A DNA stretch of 64,000 bases from Bin87 sp034420475 (GTDB lineage: Bacteria; Chloroflexota; Dehalococcoidia; Lucifugimonadales; UBA3495). Numbering within the stretch: the stretch's first letter is position 1; each line of letters opens with the position of its first letter. A program made the position numbers and the translations under genes. This document shows positions 1-8,891 of this stretch, in pieces. Under the pieces are notes generated by a model that searched no databases, was not told the origin of the DNA, and saw only the letters and a list, made by a program, of their open reading frames with translations. Where the stretch lies: positions 1-64,000 of the forward strand of contig DAOULH010000101.1 in NCBI GenBank assembly GCA_034420475.1. The letters run 5' to 3'.

Positions 1-431
1 GCGAGGGTTATCATCGACGGGCTGTGGTCCAATCCGTGTAGGGATACCCGATTAAACGGCAAGTTATGTTCTCGTGCCCAGTCAAGGAGCGCCCACGAAA
101 ACAGGCCACCTCCGCACCCTATATCCACATGGGTTATCTGGTTACAGTCCGGCCTCGGTTGCACATATCCTAATATCTCCCGATAGCGGCGGTAACGATA
201 ATGGGGTCGGTATGTCCCATTACGCCGGCCCCACTCTAGGTCTATACGCCGGCAGAACCAATCTGTGTGCTGAACGGCTTCTGCAAAACTCGCGCCAGTG
301 CCTACTACGTGGTCATGCCACTGCCCTGATGGCCAGGGTGCTATATTGTACTCGTTCATAATCGCATCCAAGACACCAAAATAAAGGTCCCGAATGCGCG
401 GTGCCGTCTGCCCTTGAAATTGGCTTACCAT
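1..431 (-). CDS. SAM-dependent methyltransferase, N-terminal part (cut by window edge)
   Basis: An open frame runs from an ATG at 429-431 on the minus strand to the window edge, giving 143 residues without a stop. Residues 102-109 read VDIGCGGG, the glycine-rich SAM-binding motif I of class I methyltransferases, and residues 134-140 (LDHSPSM) fit the acidic motif II region that contacts the ribose. The first 100 residues are Trp/Tyr/Arg-rich and I do not recognise them, so the substrate is unknown. It lies 36 bp downstream of cbiL on the same strand, but nothing else ties it to cobalamin synthesis. Codon use is more AT-tolerant than in the cbi genes, which may mean it was acquired. Confidence 0.75.
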   Translation of the reverse strand, partial: MVSQFQGQTAPRIRDLYFGVLDAIMNEYNIAPWPSGQWHDHVVGTGASFAEAVQHTDWFCRRIDLEWGRRNGTYRPHYRYRRYREILGYVQPRPDCNQITHVDIGCGGGLFSWALLDWAREHNLPFNRVSLHGLDHSPSMITL

Positions 432-467
432 AACCTACCGCTTTTGCACAGAATGACGCGACCAGCA

Positions 468-1184
468 CTACCGCCGGATGATGAGAAGGGAGAAGTAGTC
501 GAGGTCCTCGGTGGACAGTTCCTGGATGTTGCGTACCACCCGTTCGCTTTCGGTGGTGGCACGGCGGACGTAGATGGTGCGGCCGGAAAGGCCCAGGCGT
601 TCCAGGTTGGCCAGGGCGTCCAGCAGGGTCCGGTTGACCTTCATCAGGACGATGGTGTCGTAGAGGGCGATGGCCTCGCGCAGGTCGTCGATGCCGTACA
701 CCGCCGGCAGGATGGCCAGGCGCTGCCCGTGGTGTACCAGGGGCGCCGCCGCCGATGCGGCCGCCGCCATTACCGACGAGACCCCCGGCACCACCTCCAC
801 CGCAAGGTGCGGGTATTCTTCCTGGATGGTTTCCAGCACGTAGGCAAAGGTGCTGTACAGCATCGGGTCGCCTTCGGTGATGAAGGCCACGTCGCTGCCC
901 GCCTCCAGGCGGGTGGCCAGATCGCGGGCGGCGCCGCGCCAGACCTCGCCGGCGGCGGCTTCGTCGTTGGTGGGGAACTTGGCCCGCACCACTTCCTGCC
1001 GCTCCTCGTCGATGATGCCCCTGATGATGGCGTAGGCGTAGCTCTCGGAGCTGATCCCGGCCTGGGGCACCCAGATGACGGGGACGGATTGGAGCACCCG
1101 CTGCGCCTTCACGGTCAGCAGTTCCGGGTCTCCAGGGCCTACTCCTACGCCGTAAAGGCGTCCCTGCTGGGAGGCTGTGGTCAT
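468..1184 (-). CDS. cbiL: Precorrin-2 / cobalt-factor II C20-methyltransferase
   Basis: This enzyme adds the C20 methyl group from SAM during corrin ring synthesis. The 238-aa protein has the tetrapyrrole methylase signatures in order: GVGVGPGDPELLT near the N-terminus, EGDPMLYS in the middle, and VEVVPGVSS just after it. The DPELLT and EGDPMLYS wording is typical of CobI/CbiL rather than of the other ring methylases. The ATG at 1184 overlaps the cbiT stop as ATGA, so it is preferred over a GTG five codons upstream. It is the last recognisable member of the cbiC-cbiX-Uma2-cbiD-cbiT-cbiL run. The neighbouring CbiX and CbiD point to the cobalt-early (anaerobic) pathway, so cobalt-factor II is the likely substrate. 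Confidence 0.92.
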   Translation of the reverse strand: MTTASQQGRLYGVGVGPGDPELLTVKAQRVLQSVPVIWVPQAGISSESYAYAIIRGIIDEERQEVVRAKFPTNDEAAAGEVWRGAARDLATRLEAGSDVAFITEGDPMLYSTFAYVLETIQEEYPHLAVEVVPGVSSVMAAAASAAAPLVHHGQRLAILPAVYGIDDLREAIALYDTIVLMKVNRTLLDALANLERLGLSGRTIYVRRATTESERVVRNIQELSTEDLDYFSLLIIRR

Positions 1185-1807
1185 TCCTTCTGTCCCCACA
1201 CTATGAAAACCGGGTTCATGGCTTCGAGCCGCAACGCGCCGTCGGGCAACTCCCGACCGCGGGCGGCGGATATTACGGTCATTTCGGGCGACAAGCCGGC
1301 GTCTCGCAAAGCGTTGTAGGTGCCGTTGGCCCGTTCCATGACCGCGAAATTGGCTACTATCCGTCCTTGCGGACGCAGACGGCGGAGCACGGTGTCCAGT
1401 ATCTCGGGCATGGCGGCCCCCCCGCCTCCAATGAACACGGCGTCGGGATCGGGCAGTTGGCCCAGGGCATCCGGCGCTGTGCCGATGACCACCGAGACGC
1501 GACCGTCGCCGTAGCGGGCCACATTGTTGCGGAGCAGGTCCGCGCTGTCGGCATCCTTGTCAATCGCGTAAACGCAGCCGCGGTGAGCGATGCGCGCCGC
1601 TTCCACGGCGACGGAGCCGGTGCCCGCCCCGATGTCCCAGACCAGGCTGTCGGGACGCAGTCGCAGGGCGTACAGGCTCACCGCCCGCACCTCCGACTTG
1701 GTGATCTGACCCCGCAACGGACGGCGTTGCTCAAGCGCGTCGTCGGGCAAGCCCAATGCCCGACCGACGGCCGACTCGGTGTCCACCGGGGGGTTAGCCC
1801 TGACCAT
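1181..1807 (-). CDS. cbiT: Cobalt-precorrin-6B C15-methyltransferase (decarboxylating), CbiT
   Basis: CbiT methylates C15 of the corrin ring and removes the C12 acetate carboxyl group. The 208-aa protein has the class I methyltransferase motif WDIGAGTGSVAVEAAR around residues 56-71, an acidic motif II (YAIDKD), and the CbiT-typical FIGGGGA stretch. The N-terminal RGQITKSEVRA segment is a hallmark of CbiT and of the C-terminal half of CobL. No CbiE domain is fused, so CbiE must be encoded elsewhere. The ATG at 1807 overlaps the end of cbiD by 14 bp and its stop overlaps the cbiL start, which implies translational coupling. Confidence 0.92.
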   Translation of the reverse strand: MVRANPPVDTESAVGRALGLPDDALEQRRPLRGQITKSEVRAVSLYALRLRPDSLVWDIGAGTGSVAVEAARIAHRGCVYAIDKDADSADLLRNNVARYGDGRVSVVIGTAPDALGQLPDPDAVFIGGGGAAMPEILDTVLRRLRPQGRIVANFAVMERANGTYNALRDAGLSPEMTVISAARGRELPDGALRLEAMNPVFIVWGQKE

Positions 1808-3020
1808 CGACCACCACTGCCGAGGGCCGGATGGGGATGCCATCTGGTGACGTGCTCGCCGATCCCAGCAGGTTGCCCTCGAAGTCGAAACACAGCGCGT
1901 CCACGATGATCGCCTCGCCGCCATCTCCCAGGTATTTCTGCGCTTCCGAGCACACCATCTGGCACATCAGCGGGAACACGCCCATTACGTCGTGCTCCTG
2001 GGCCAGTTCCTGGAAGTGTCGGCCGCTGGCCGCATCGGCCATCTCGGCCTGCAATTCGGCGGATGCGCCGCATTGACCGGCGAGACCGGCCAGGAAACCG
2101 CAATCGACCTGGTTGCCGGCGACGTGGGTTACGAAATAGCCCATGGCCATCTTGGAGAACTTGCCCACCATGCCCACGTGGGCCACGCGCTTGATGCCCT
2201 TGTTGACGCAGCGCTTCATGGAGGGGCCGGAGAAGATGCCGGCTTCGATGTAGGCCATGTCGGGCAAATCCAGCAGGCGGCGCGTGTATTCCTCGCTGCG
2301 CGTGCCGGTGGACAGGACCAGGTGTTCCAGGCCATTGGCGGAGGCCACGTCGATAGCAAGATGAACGCTGGCGCGCCAGGCCGCTGTGCTGAAGGGTTGC
2401 ACGACGCCGGTGCTGCCCAGGATGCTGATGCCGTTCAGAACGCCCAGCCTGGCGTTGGTGGTCTGCTTGGCGATCTCCTCGCCGTTGGGAACGGAGATGC
2501 GGGCGCGGACGCCGGTATCCACGGGCCAGCCGCATTCCGCCAGACCTTCGGCCACGGCGTCAGCCATCATGCGACGGGGCACCCGCGTTACCGCCGGCTC
2601 GCCGACCTCGATCCCGGTGCCGGGGCGCGTGACCGTGCCCACGCCCGGGCCGCCGGTGATCTGGAGGCCCTTGTTGCCGTCGGGCAGGCGCCAGACCCCC
2701 ACGACGATCTCCGCACCGTGGGTTACGTCGGGGTCGTCGCCGCCGTCCTTGATGGCGGAGCAGCGGACGCCTTCCGCCGGTTCCATCGGCCAGCTGTTGT
2801 GTACCTTGAGGGCGGCCCGTCCGGTTCCTCCAGGCAGTGGCACGGATACCTCGTCGGGAGCCTTGCCGGACAGCATCAGGATCACCGCGGCCTTGGCCGC
2901 CGCCGCCGCCGTGGTGCCGGTGGTGTAGCCGGTGCGCATCCCGCGGGGGTCGCGCTTGGTGGGACGCGAGTAGTCGCTTTCGGGACGTTCGGCGTCGCTA
3001 TTTGGGGCGGGTATGGTCAT
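1794..3020 (-). CDS. cbiD: Cobalt-precorrin-5B C1-methyltransferase
   Basis: CbiD methylates C1 in the cobalt-early pathway and is a marker of that route. The 408-aa product has the family's N-terminal signature RTGYTTGTTAAAAAKAA, then GLQITGGPGVGTVTRPG, and the conserved STGTRSEEY segment in the second half. The longer open frame upstream of 3020 overlaps the preceding Uma2 gene and is Ala/Arg-rich, so the ATG at 3020 is preferred. About 15 residues precede the start of the family's usual fold. It lies 50 bp downstream of a Uma2 gene and overlaps cbiT. Confidence 0.93.
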   Translation of the reverse strand: MTIPAPNSDAERPESDYSRPTKRDPRGMRTGYTTGTTAAAAAKAAVILMLSGKAPDEVSVPLPGGTGRAALKVHNSWPMEPAEGVRCSAIKDGGDDPDVTHGAEIVVGVWRLPDGNKGLQITGGPGVGTVTRPGTGIEVGEPAVTRVPRRMMADAVAEGLAECGWPVDTGVRARISVPNGEEIAKQTTNARLGVLNGISILGSTGVVQPFSTAAWRASVHLAIDVASANGLEHLVLSTGTRSEEYTRRLLDLPDMAYIEAGIFSGPSMKRCVNKGIKRVAHVGMVGKFSKMAMGYFVTHVAGNQVDCGFLAGLAGQCGASAELQAEMADAASGRHFQELAQEHDVMGVFPLMCQMVCSEAQKYLGDGGEAIIVDALCFDFEGNLLGSASTSPDGIPIRPSAVVVDGQG

Positions 3021-3070
3021 CGTGTCCACTGTTATGCCTGGCAGTCGCTGCGCGGAGGCGCAAGGATCGC

Positions 3071-3832
3071 CTAGTCTTGGTCCTGCAGCCGGCGCACCAA
3101 CTCGCGCAGGCGTTCGTTCTCGGCCGTCAAGGCAGCCTGCTGAGCCTCGTGCGCAGCCCTCTCCGCTTCCATGGCGGCCCGCATTTGCCGCCAATTCTCA
3201 AGATACCCGCCGGTAGCCGGATCGTAGAAACGCGGCCAACCCTCATCCCAGCACAGATACAGCCCCATCACCTCGCTGTAACCCTTCAGAATGCCGTCGG
3301 GTTCGGTGGTCAGTTCAACGGCCCGATACGAGCCATCGCGCAGGACGCCGCCCGACAGTGGCTCCCCGTGGTGATTGCCGCCGCTGGGGTCGAACCGCCA
3401 GTACTCGCCAATCCCTATAGAAGCGTAAACGCCGGGCTTGACCCGGGTATCCTCGGAGCCGGTGCTCCCCGAACCCACCTCCAGGGCCAGATCAGGCGGC
3501 TTACCCGCCTCCCAGGGGAGATACAGCAAGCGGCGGCGGATGGCCATCTGGTCGACGCCAAAAGCCAGGTAGATGTCGGGCTGCCGGCGCACGTTCAGGT
3601 TGGTCGGATCATGGCACAGGATGGTGTTGCTGCTGAGGAACACGTCGGGCCGATTCCAGAAATCGGTGAACCGGCCGGAGAGGATGCCGAGGATTTCCTG
3701 TACGGTCAGTTCCTGTTCCATGGCATCGGGCATCGGCTCCGGGTCATCTGGATTGTAGTCCAGCGCGGCGTAGTCAATTTCGCCCTGTCGAACGTAGGGC
3801 AACATGGTGTATGTCGATGCCGTGGTGGTCAT
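3071..3832 (-). CDS. Uma2-family PD-(D/E)XK endonuclease-like protein with C-terminal coiled coil
   Basis: The 253-aa protein has the Uma2 core: RRQPDIY around residue 85, KPPDLALEVGS around 111-121, a following Lys, and GEYWRFDP around 142-149. These supply the Asp, Glu and Lys expected of a PD-(D/E)XK-type site. Residues 205-253 are a Glu/Arg/Ala/Gln-rich coiled coil. Uma2 proteins are common in Chloroflexota and cyanobacteria, but their substrate is poorly established. The ATG at 3832 (MTTTAS) is preferred over a start 11 codons upstream, because the local Uma2 genes all begin MTT or MAT. It belongs to the same subtype as the genes at 35048-35824 and 60945-61706. It sits inside the cbi run without interrupting any gene. 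Confidence 0.8.
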   Translation of the reverse strand: MTTTASTYTMLPYVRQGEIDYAALDYNPDDPEPMPDAMEQELTVQEILGILSGRFTDFWNRPDVFLSSNTILCHDPTNLNVRRQPDIYLAFGVDQMAIRRRLLYLPWEAGKPPDLALEVGSGSTGSEDTRVKPGVYASIGIGEYWRFDPSGGNHHGEPLSGGVLRDGSYRAVELTTEPDGILKGYSEVMGLYLCWDEGWPRFYDPATGGYLENWRQMRAAMEAERAAHEAQQAALTAENERLRELVRRLQDQD

Positions 3833-3888
3833 GGCAGACTTTCCCCGGTCCGGTCGTGATGCCAATACGATGGTAACACACCCGTATC

Positions 3889-4779
3889 TCAGGCCGCCCT
3901 GGCCTGGGCTTCCCGCACGCGGTCCCGGGCCACAGAGACGAGACGGTCGTCCACCCCTAGAGGCGGCGCGACGGACATGGGGACATCGGGATAGGTTTCC
4001 TGGAGCTGGCGCATGGTTCCCAGCACGTTGCGTCGCAGGATCATTCCGGGGAAGAAAACGTAGGGAACGCAGATGATGCTGCTCACGCCCCTTTCGCTTA
4101 CCAGCGCGGCGGCGGCGTGCTCCATGGTTGGATCACCGTAGTGGGACTGGGCCACCTCCACGGCGTAGCCATCGCCCAGGTCACGCTCCACCCAGCCGCC
4201 CAGCTCTTTCAGCCAGAGGCAATCATCGTATCGGGTCTGCGTGCCGGCTTTGACCAGCAATATGCCCACCGGGCCGCCGTCGGCCGGTTCCCGCACCGCC
4301 TGGGGCAGCGCGGCGATGCGCTCGCGCACCAACTCGGCGATGCGGATGTCCGCGCCGAGACCGTCGGCCAGCCGCACTTCCACGCCGGGCGTTTTTGACG
4401 CGATGTCCTCCAGGACCTCCTCCATTTCGAGGGTGGCGTGCTTGCCGTTGCCCAGCAGGTAGGGCGCGATCACCACGCGGCTCAACCCCGCGTCGGCCAG
4501 GATGGAAACGGCTTCCGGCGGATGGGGCGGCAGGAACTCCAGGCAGGACACGATGACCTGTTCGGCGTCGTCGCCCAGGGAATCGGTCAGGCGTCGGGCC
4601 GCCTCGCGCAGTCCCACCGGCGTATTGGGGCAACCCAGGCACCAGGCCGGGAACCGGGGGCCGTCGGCTGCCCAGGCGCAGGAGCATTCGTCACGACTGG
4701 CCCCGCGCTGGCTGCCGTGGCACAGCAGCACCACGCCCCAGCCTTCGGATCCATTGTTGGTAGGGTCGGCGTCGGGCAT
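3889..4779 (-). CDS. cbiX: Sirohydrochlorin cobaltochelatase, CbiX long form
   Basis: This chelatase inserts cobalt into sirohydrochlorin, the committed step of the cobalt-early pathway. The 296-aa protein contains two CbiX/SirB repeats. The first has LLCHGSQRG (His21), EFLPPHPPEA and VIAPYLLGNGKH. The second has LLVKAGTQTRYDD, AQSHYGDPTMEHA and CVPYVFFPGM. An unusual feature is a cysteine cluster directly after the first His motif, at C20, C32, C34, C47 and C50 (CxC then CxxC), where usual CbiX repeats have a short loop; it could hold a metal or Fe-S centre. It is 5 bp from cbiC. Placement with cbiD, cbiT and cbiL favours cobalt over iron. Confidence 0.88.
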   Translation of the reverse strand: MPDADPTNNGSEGWGVVLLCHGSQRGASRDECSCAWAADGPRFPAWCLGCPNTPVGLREAARRLTDSLGDDAEQVIVSCLEFLPPHPPEAVSILADAGLSRVVIAPYLLGNGKHATLEMEEVLEDIASKTPGVEVRLADGLGADIRIAELVRERIAALPQAVREPADGGPVGILLVKAGTQTRYDDCLWLKELGGWVERDLGDGYAVEVAQSHYGDPTMEHAAAALVSERGVSSIICVPYVFFPGMILRRNVLGTMRQLQETYPDVPMSVAPPLGVDDRLVSVARDRVREAQARAA

Positions 4780-4784
4780 ACGGC

Positions 4785-5432
4785 TCAGTCCTCCAGCAAA
4801 TCCAGCAGGGCGTTCACGGTGGCAGCAGCGGCAGAGCTTCCTCCGCGTCGTCCCAGGATGGTGATGTGCGGCACATTTCTCGCGGCCAGTTCGGCCTTGG
4901 ATTCCGGGCAGGCTACGAAGCCCACGGGCATCCCGATCACCACGGCCGGCGACACCTGGCCGGCGTCGATGAGGTCCAGCAGAGCGAGGAGGGCCGTGGG
5001 CGCGTTGCCGATGGCCAGCACCGCTCCGTCCATCTGCGGGGCCAACTCACGCACGGCGGCGACGCTGCGGGTGGTGCCCTCGCGGCGGGCGCGCTCGGCG
5101 ACCTCGGGCGCGTCGATGAGGCACGCGGTTTCCACGCTCCGCCTGGCCAGCGCGGCCCGGGATATGCCCACCTGCACCATGCGCACGTCGGTGACGACAC
5201 GGCGGACGTCGCGGAGCGAAGCCAGCGCGGCGTCAACGGCGCCATCGCTGAAGCGCACGTCGGCGGCGATGGCGGGGTCACCCTCGGCGCGGACAATGCG
5301 GTGCAGCACGTAGCGTTCCGCTTCGGGCAGGCCGCCGGCGACCGGGTCGTCGCGCAGGCTGTCGGCCACCATGACCAGGCTCTGGCGGTCGATCTCTTCG
5401 GGGAGGAGGGCGTATTTTTCAACGAGGGTCAT
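4785..5432 (-). CDS. cbiC: Cobalt-precorrin-8 methylmutase (catalytic His apparently replaced)
   Basis: CbiC/CobH moves the C11 methyl group to C12 to form (cobalt-)cobyrinate. The 215-aa protein has family features: RFSDGAV, VRMVQVGI, AVLAIGNAPTALLAL and AVVIGMPVGFVACPESK. The ATG at 5432 starts MTLVEKYALLPEEI, which fits the family. In the segment that normally reads RVIHATGD, this protein reads RIVRAEGDP, so the usual catalytic His is Arg. A His lies four residues before that Arg (VLHRIVR), where a Lys is more usual. Either the register is shifted here or the enzyme is altered. It is first of the cbi genes in transcription order, 129 bp after the retropepsin-like gene. Confidence 0.85.
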   Translation of the reverse strand: MTLVEKYALLPEEIDRQSLVMVADSLRDDPVAGGLPEAERYVLHRIVRAEGDPAIAADVRFSDGAVDAALASLRDVRRVVTDVRMVQVGISRAALARRSVETACLIDAPEVAERARREGTTRSVAAVRELAPQMDGAVLAIGNAPTALLALLDLIDAGQVSPAVVIGMPVGFVACPESKAELAARNVPHITILGRRGGSSAAAATVNALLDLLED

Positions 5433-5561
5433 TAGGCTAGAGACCTTGAGGGTTTCTTCGACAGGGTATCGCGCCTGATCGCAATGCCCCACGGCACCGT
5501 GAGCATCTTACCGATCACGAGGGCGTGGCGTTGACGATCTGTAACCCGATCGTTGAGTGAA

Positions 5562-5918
5562 TTAGCGATAGACCACTACGTTGATTAGTCGGTGATTGAC
5601 CGGACCCACGCCCAAGCGCAATCCCTGCAAGGTGTCGCTACCCAATAGTTTCGGACAATTCTCCTCGCCGAACACGAAAAGGCGGGTCAGGTCTTCCCCA
5701 TTGTAGTGGATGCGAACCTCTCCCAATTCCACTGTCGTTTGTGTGCCGTCGGCCAGGTCGGCGCGGAGTCGCGGCAATGTGGGAACCCAACCCAGATCCC
5801 TCAACAATTTGCCAGGAAGCTGGCTGTAAGAGGCTCCCGTATCAACCCGCATGTCTATGTGATGCAGATCTGAGCCGTCCGCGGCCCATATCCCCAGCCT
5901 GGCAACAACTTCGCCCAT
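5562..5918 (-). CDS. Retropepsin-like aspartic protease domain protein
   Basis: The 118-aa protein contains VDTGASYSQLP near residues 25-35, the DTGA(S/T) active-site motif of clan AA aspartic proteases. A hydrophobic-Gly segment, LLGSDTLQGLRLGV, follows near the C-terminus and matches the second conserved block of bacterial single-domain retropepsin-like proteins. Such proteins would work as homodimers. No signal peptide or membrane segment is visible. It starts 13 bp after the leuS stop and so is probably cotranscribed with leuS. Its substrate is unknown. Confidence 0.75.
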   Translation of the reverse strand: MGEVVARLGIWAADGSDLHHIDMRVDTGASYSQLPGKLLRDLGWVPTLPRLRADLADGTQTTVELGEVRIHYNGEDLTRLFVFGEENCPKLLGSDTLQGLRLGVGPVNHRLINVVVYR

Positions 5919-5930
5919 AATGTTCTTCCG

Positions 5931-8408
5931 TTACCCCACCACCACGTTGACCAGCCGGCCGGGCACGTACACCACGTTGCGCACGGTCTTGCCGTCGATG
6001 TGGGACTGGACCCTGGGGCTCTCCAGGGCGCGTTCCCGGGCGTCGTCATCGCCGATGCTGGCGGGCACCGTGATGCGGTCGCGCAGCCGGCCGTTGACCT
6101 GAACCACCAGGGTCAGCTCGTCCTCGGCGGCGAGTTCGTCGTCCCAGCTGGGGAAGGGCTGCTGGTGGACGCTGTAGCCGTGGCCGGTCCGCTCCCACCA
6201 CTCTTCCGCAACGTGGGGCGCGATGGGGGCGAGCATGAGCAGGAACTTCTCGATACAGTCGCGCCAGGTGGCGCTGTCCACCGAGCCATCGTTCCACACC
6301 CGGCTCAGGTGGTTCACCAACTCCATCAGGAAGGCGATGGTGGTGTTGAACTTGAACTTGTCCAGGTCCTCGTAGCACTTGCGGATGGTCTGGTGCAGGA
6401 TGCGCTGGGTTTCGCGCACCGTCGCGGCGTCGGTGGCGCTGTCGTCCAACTGCGCGGCGTCGTGTTCCACCAGGCTCCAGGCGCGGTTGAGCCAGCGGAC
6501 CACGCCGTTGATGCCCTCGTCGCTCCACGGACCGCCCTGGTCCCAGGGGCCGATGAACATGAGGAAGCAGCGCACGGCGTCGGCGCCCACCTGTCCGACC
6601 ACGTCGTCAGGGTTGACCACGTTGCCGCGGCTCTTGCTCATCTTCTCGTGGTCGCTGCCGAGGATGACGCCCTGGTTGAACAGGCGCAGGAAGGGCTCGT
6701 CGATGTTGAGCATTCCCATGTCCCGCAGCGACTTGATGAAGAACCGGCTGTAGAGCAGGTGCATCACCGCGTGTTCGGCGCCGCCGGTGTACTGCCGCAC
6801 CGGCATCCAGTCGCCGGCGATGTTCGGCTCATACGGCCCGTCGGAATACTGCGGGGTGCAGTAACGAAGCATGTACCACGACGAGTCCATGAAGGTGTCC
6901 ATGGTGTCGGTTTCCCGGCGACCCGGGCCGCCGCAGTTCGGGCACTCGGTGTTCACGAAGGACTCGTTGATCGCCAGCGGCGATTCGCCGGTGGGCCGGA
7001 ACTCGGCGTCCTCGGGCAGCAGCACGGGCAAGTCCGCTTCGGGCACCGGCTGCACGCCGCACCGGTCGCAATACACCATGGGAATGGGCGTGCCCCAGTA
7101 GCGTTGGCGGGAAATCAGCCAGTCACGCAGGCGGTAGGTGACGGCGCGGCGGCCCCAGCCCCGTCGTTCCACGTCATTCGCGATGGCCTCCATGCCTTCC
7201 TCGTTGGTCATGCCCTCGTAGGCGCCGGAATCGGTCATGAACCCGTCGCCGATGAAGGCTTCCTCGGGAGGACTGCCATCCCAGGTTATGGGAGCGATCA
7301 CGGTGCGGATGGGCAAGCGGTACTTGCGGGCGAAATCGAAGTCGCGGTGGTCGTGGGCGGGCACGCCCATCACCGCGCCGGTGCCGTAGGTGGTGAGGAC
7401 ATAGTCGGCCACGTAGATGGGCACCTTCTCGTTGTTCAGGCGGTTGCGCGCGTAGGCCCCGATGAAAACGCCGGTCTTCTCCCGGTCGGCGGCCAGCCGG
7501 TCGATCTCCGAGGAGGCGCGGGCCTGGTCAACGTAGGCTTCAACCTCCGCCCGGCGATTCTCAGCAGTGAGCCTGGACACCAGGGGATGCTCCGGCGCCA
7601 GCACGAGGAACGTCACGCCGAATATGGTGTCGATGCGCGTGGTGAAGGTGCGGATCTCCCGTTCTTCGATATTGTAGTCGGAGATGTCGAACCCGATGTC
7701 CACGCCCTCGCTGCGGCCGATCCAGTTACGCTGCATGGTGAGGATCTTTTCCGGCCACTCCTCCAGCGTATCGAAGTCCAGCAGTTCGTCGGCGTAGTCG
7801 GTGATGCGGAAGAACCACTGCTCGAAGTCGCGGCGGGTGATGGGTGTCTCGCACCGCTCACACTCGCCGTTGAGCACCTGCTCGTTGGCGAGCACGGTCT
7901 GGCACGACGGGCACCACACCACGGGCGCTTTGGCGCGGTAGGCCAGGCCCTGTTCGTACAGCTTGATGAAGAACCACTGGTTCCAGCGGTAGTACTCCGG
8001 CAGACAGCAGACGACTTCCCGGTCCCAGTCGTAGATTGCGCCGATTGAGCGGAGCTGACGGCGCATGTTCTCCACGTTGGACATGGTCCACTCGTAGGGA
8101 TGGATGCCCCGGGAGATGGCGGCGTTTTCGGCGGGCAGGCCGAAGGCGTCGAACCCGATGGGGTGCAGGACGTTGTAGCCCTGCATCCGGCGGAACCGGG
8201 CGTGGGCGTCCGACGGCGCCATGGCGTACCAGTGGCCGATGTGCAGGTCCCCGGACGGGTACGGGTACATGGTCATTTCAAACCACTTCGGGCGAGGGTC
8301 GTTGTCCTCAACCCGGTGGATACCGTCCCGTTCCCACCGCTCCTGCCACTTGCGGTCGATCCCGACCGCGTCGAATCGGAGCTCAACTTGGCGCTGGGCT
8401 GTGGTCAT
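5931..8408 (-). CDS. leuS: Leucyl-tRNA synthetase
   Basis: This enzyme charges tRNA-Leu. The 825-aa product has the class I HIGH motif (HIGH at 56-59), cysteine pairs of the zinc-binding insert (WCPSC and CERC), a CP1 editing domain with TTRIDT and a GTGAVMGVPAHD block, and KMSKS near residue 588 followed by the anticodon-binding C-terminus. The ATG at 8408 (MTTAQRQVEL) is chosen because the frame upstream is Cys/Arg-rich and unlike LeuS N-termini. Length matches bacterial LeuS. It is flanked upstream by a repeat-rich spacer. Confidence 0.97.
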   Translation of the reverse strand: MTTAQRQVELRFDAVGIDRKWQERWERDGIHRVEDNDPRPKWFEMTMYPYPSGDLHIGHWYAMAPSDAHARFRRMQGYNVLHPIGFDAFGLPAENAAISRGIHPYEWTMSNVENMRRQLRSIGAIYDWDREVVCCLPEYYRWNQWFFIKLYEQGLAYRAKAPVVWCPSCQTVLANEQVLNGECERCETPITRRDFEQWFFRITDYADELLDFDTLEEWPEKILTMQRNWIGRSEGVDIGFDISDYNIEEREIRTFTTRIDTIFGVTFLVLAPEHPLVSRLTAENRRAEVEAYVDQARASSEIDRLAADREKTGVFIGAYARNRLNNEKVPIYVADYVLTTYGTGAVMGVPAHDHRDFDFARKYRLPIRTVIAPITWDGSPPEEAFIGDGFMTDSGAYEGMTNEEGMEAIANDVERRGWGRRAVTYRLRDWLISRQRYWGTPIPMVYCDRCGVQPVPEADLPVLLPEDAEFRPTGESPLAINESFVNTECPNCGGPGRRETDTMDTFMDSSWYMLRYCTPQYSDGPYEPNIAGDWMPVRQYTGGAEHAVMHLLYSRFFIKSLRDMGMLNIDEPFLRLFNQGVILGSDHEKMSKSRGNVVNPDDVVGQVGADAVRCFLMFIGPWDQGGPWSDEGINGVVRWLNRAWSLVEHDAAQLDDSATDAATVRETQRILHQTIRKCYEDLDKFKFNTTIAFLMELVNHLSRVWNDGSVDSATWRDCIEKFLLMLAPIAPHVAEEWWERTGHGYSVHQQPFPSWDDELAAEDELTLVVQVNGRLRDRITVPASIGDDDARERALESPRVQSHIDGKTVRNVVYVPGRLVNVVVG

Positions 8409-8561
8409 AAAAAGGCAACCCTCATATAGTGGGCGCGGGCGGCATAGGCGATGGCGCCCAGCAAAGGTACGTCTGGCGTCCCTCAATATAGCACAGGCCG
8501 ATTCGGGACACCGCAGCGTCAGACAGTATAACACCCGGCCGGCAGCGCCGGCGGCGCGGCG

Positions 8562-8853
8562 GTAACTGTTCAGAACTCAGGGGGTTGTCATTGCGCGGCG
8601 CTTGCGCCGTGGCAATCTCGACGCCGCCGCCGCAACGTCTGCCCCGAAGAACCTTCACTCGCACCCATTTTGTCATCGTGAGGAGCGACGCGACGTGGCG
8701 ATCTCGTTCCCGCGGCAGCGTTCCTTACTCCAACGAGATTGCCGCGCGGCGCTCGCAATGACACTTTCCCCCGCAACTCTGAACGGTTGCGCCCGGCGAG
8801 ATTGCCCCGCTGCGCTCGCAATGACACTTTCCCCCGCAACTCTGAACAGTTAC
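8562..8853. repeat. Compound palindromic interspersed repeat (MITE-like)
   Basis: The element begins GTAACTGTTCAGA (8562-8574) and ends TCTGAACAGTTAC (8841-8853), a perfect 13-bp terminal inverted repeat. Inside are alternating copies of TCATTGCGAG-type and CGAGATTGCC..GCTCGCAATGACA modules in opposite orientations, plus two nearly identical CTTTCCCCCGCAACTCTGAAC units. The same terminal and internal modules recur at 52653-52812. No transposase frame is present, so any movement would be in trans. Confidence 0.8.
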
Positions 8854-8891
8854 GCCCGGCGAGTTTGCCGCGCTGCGCTCGCAATGACAGG

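Noticed and set aside
5433..5561. A second cobalamin riboswitch before the early cbi genes
   Set aside because: No B12 box or CCGCCACTG-type core was found on the minus strand here or upstream of leuS.
6000..8048. A 682-codon plus-strand frame opposite leuS
   Set aside because: It lies wholly within leuS, whose motifs are all on the other strand, and has the same shadow composition.
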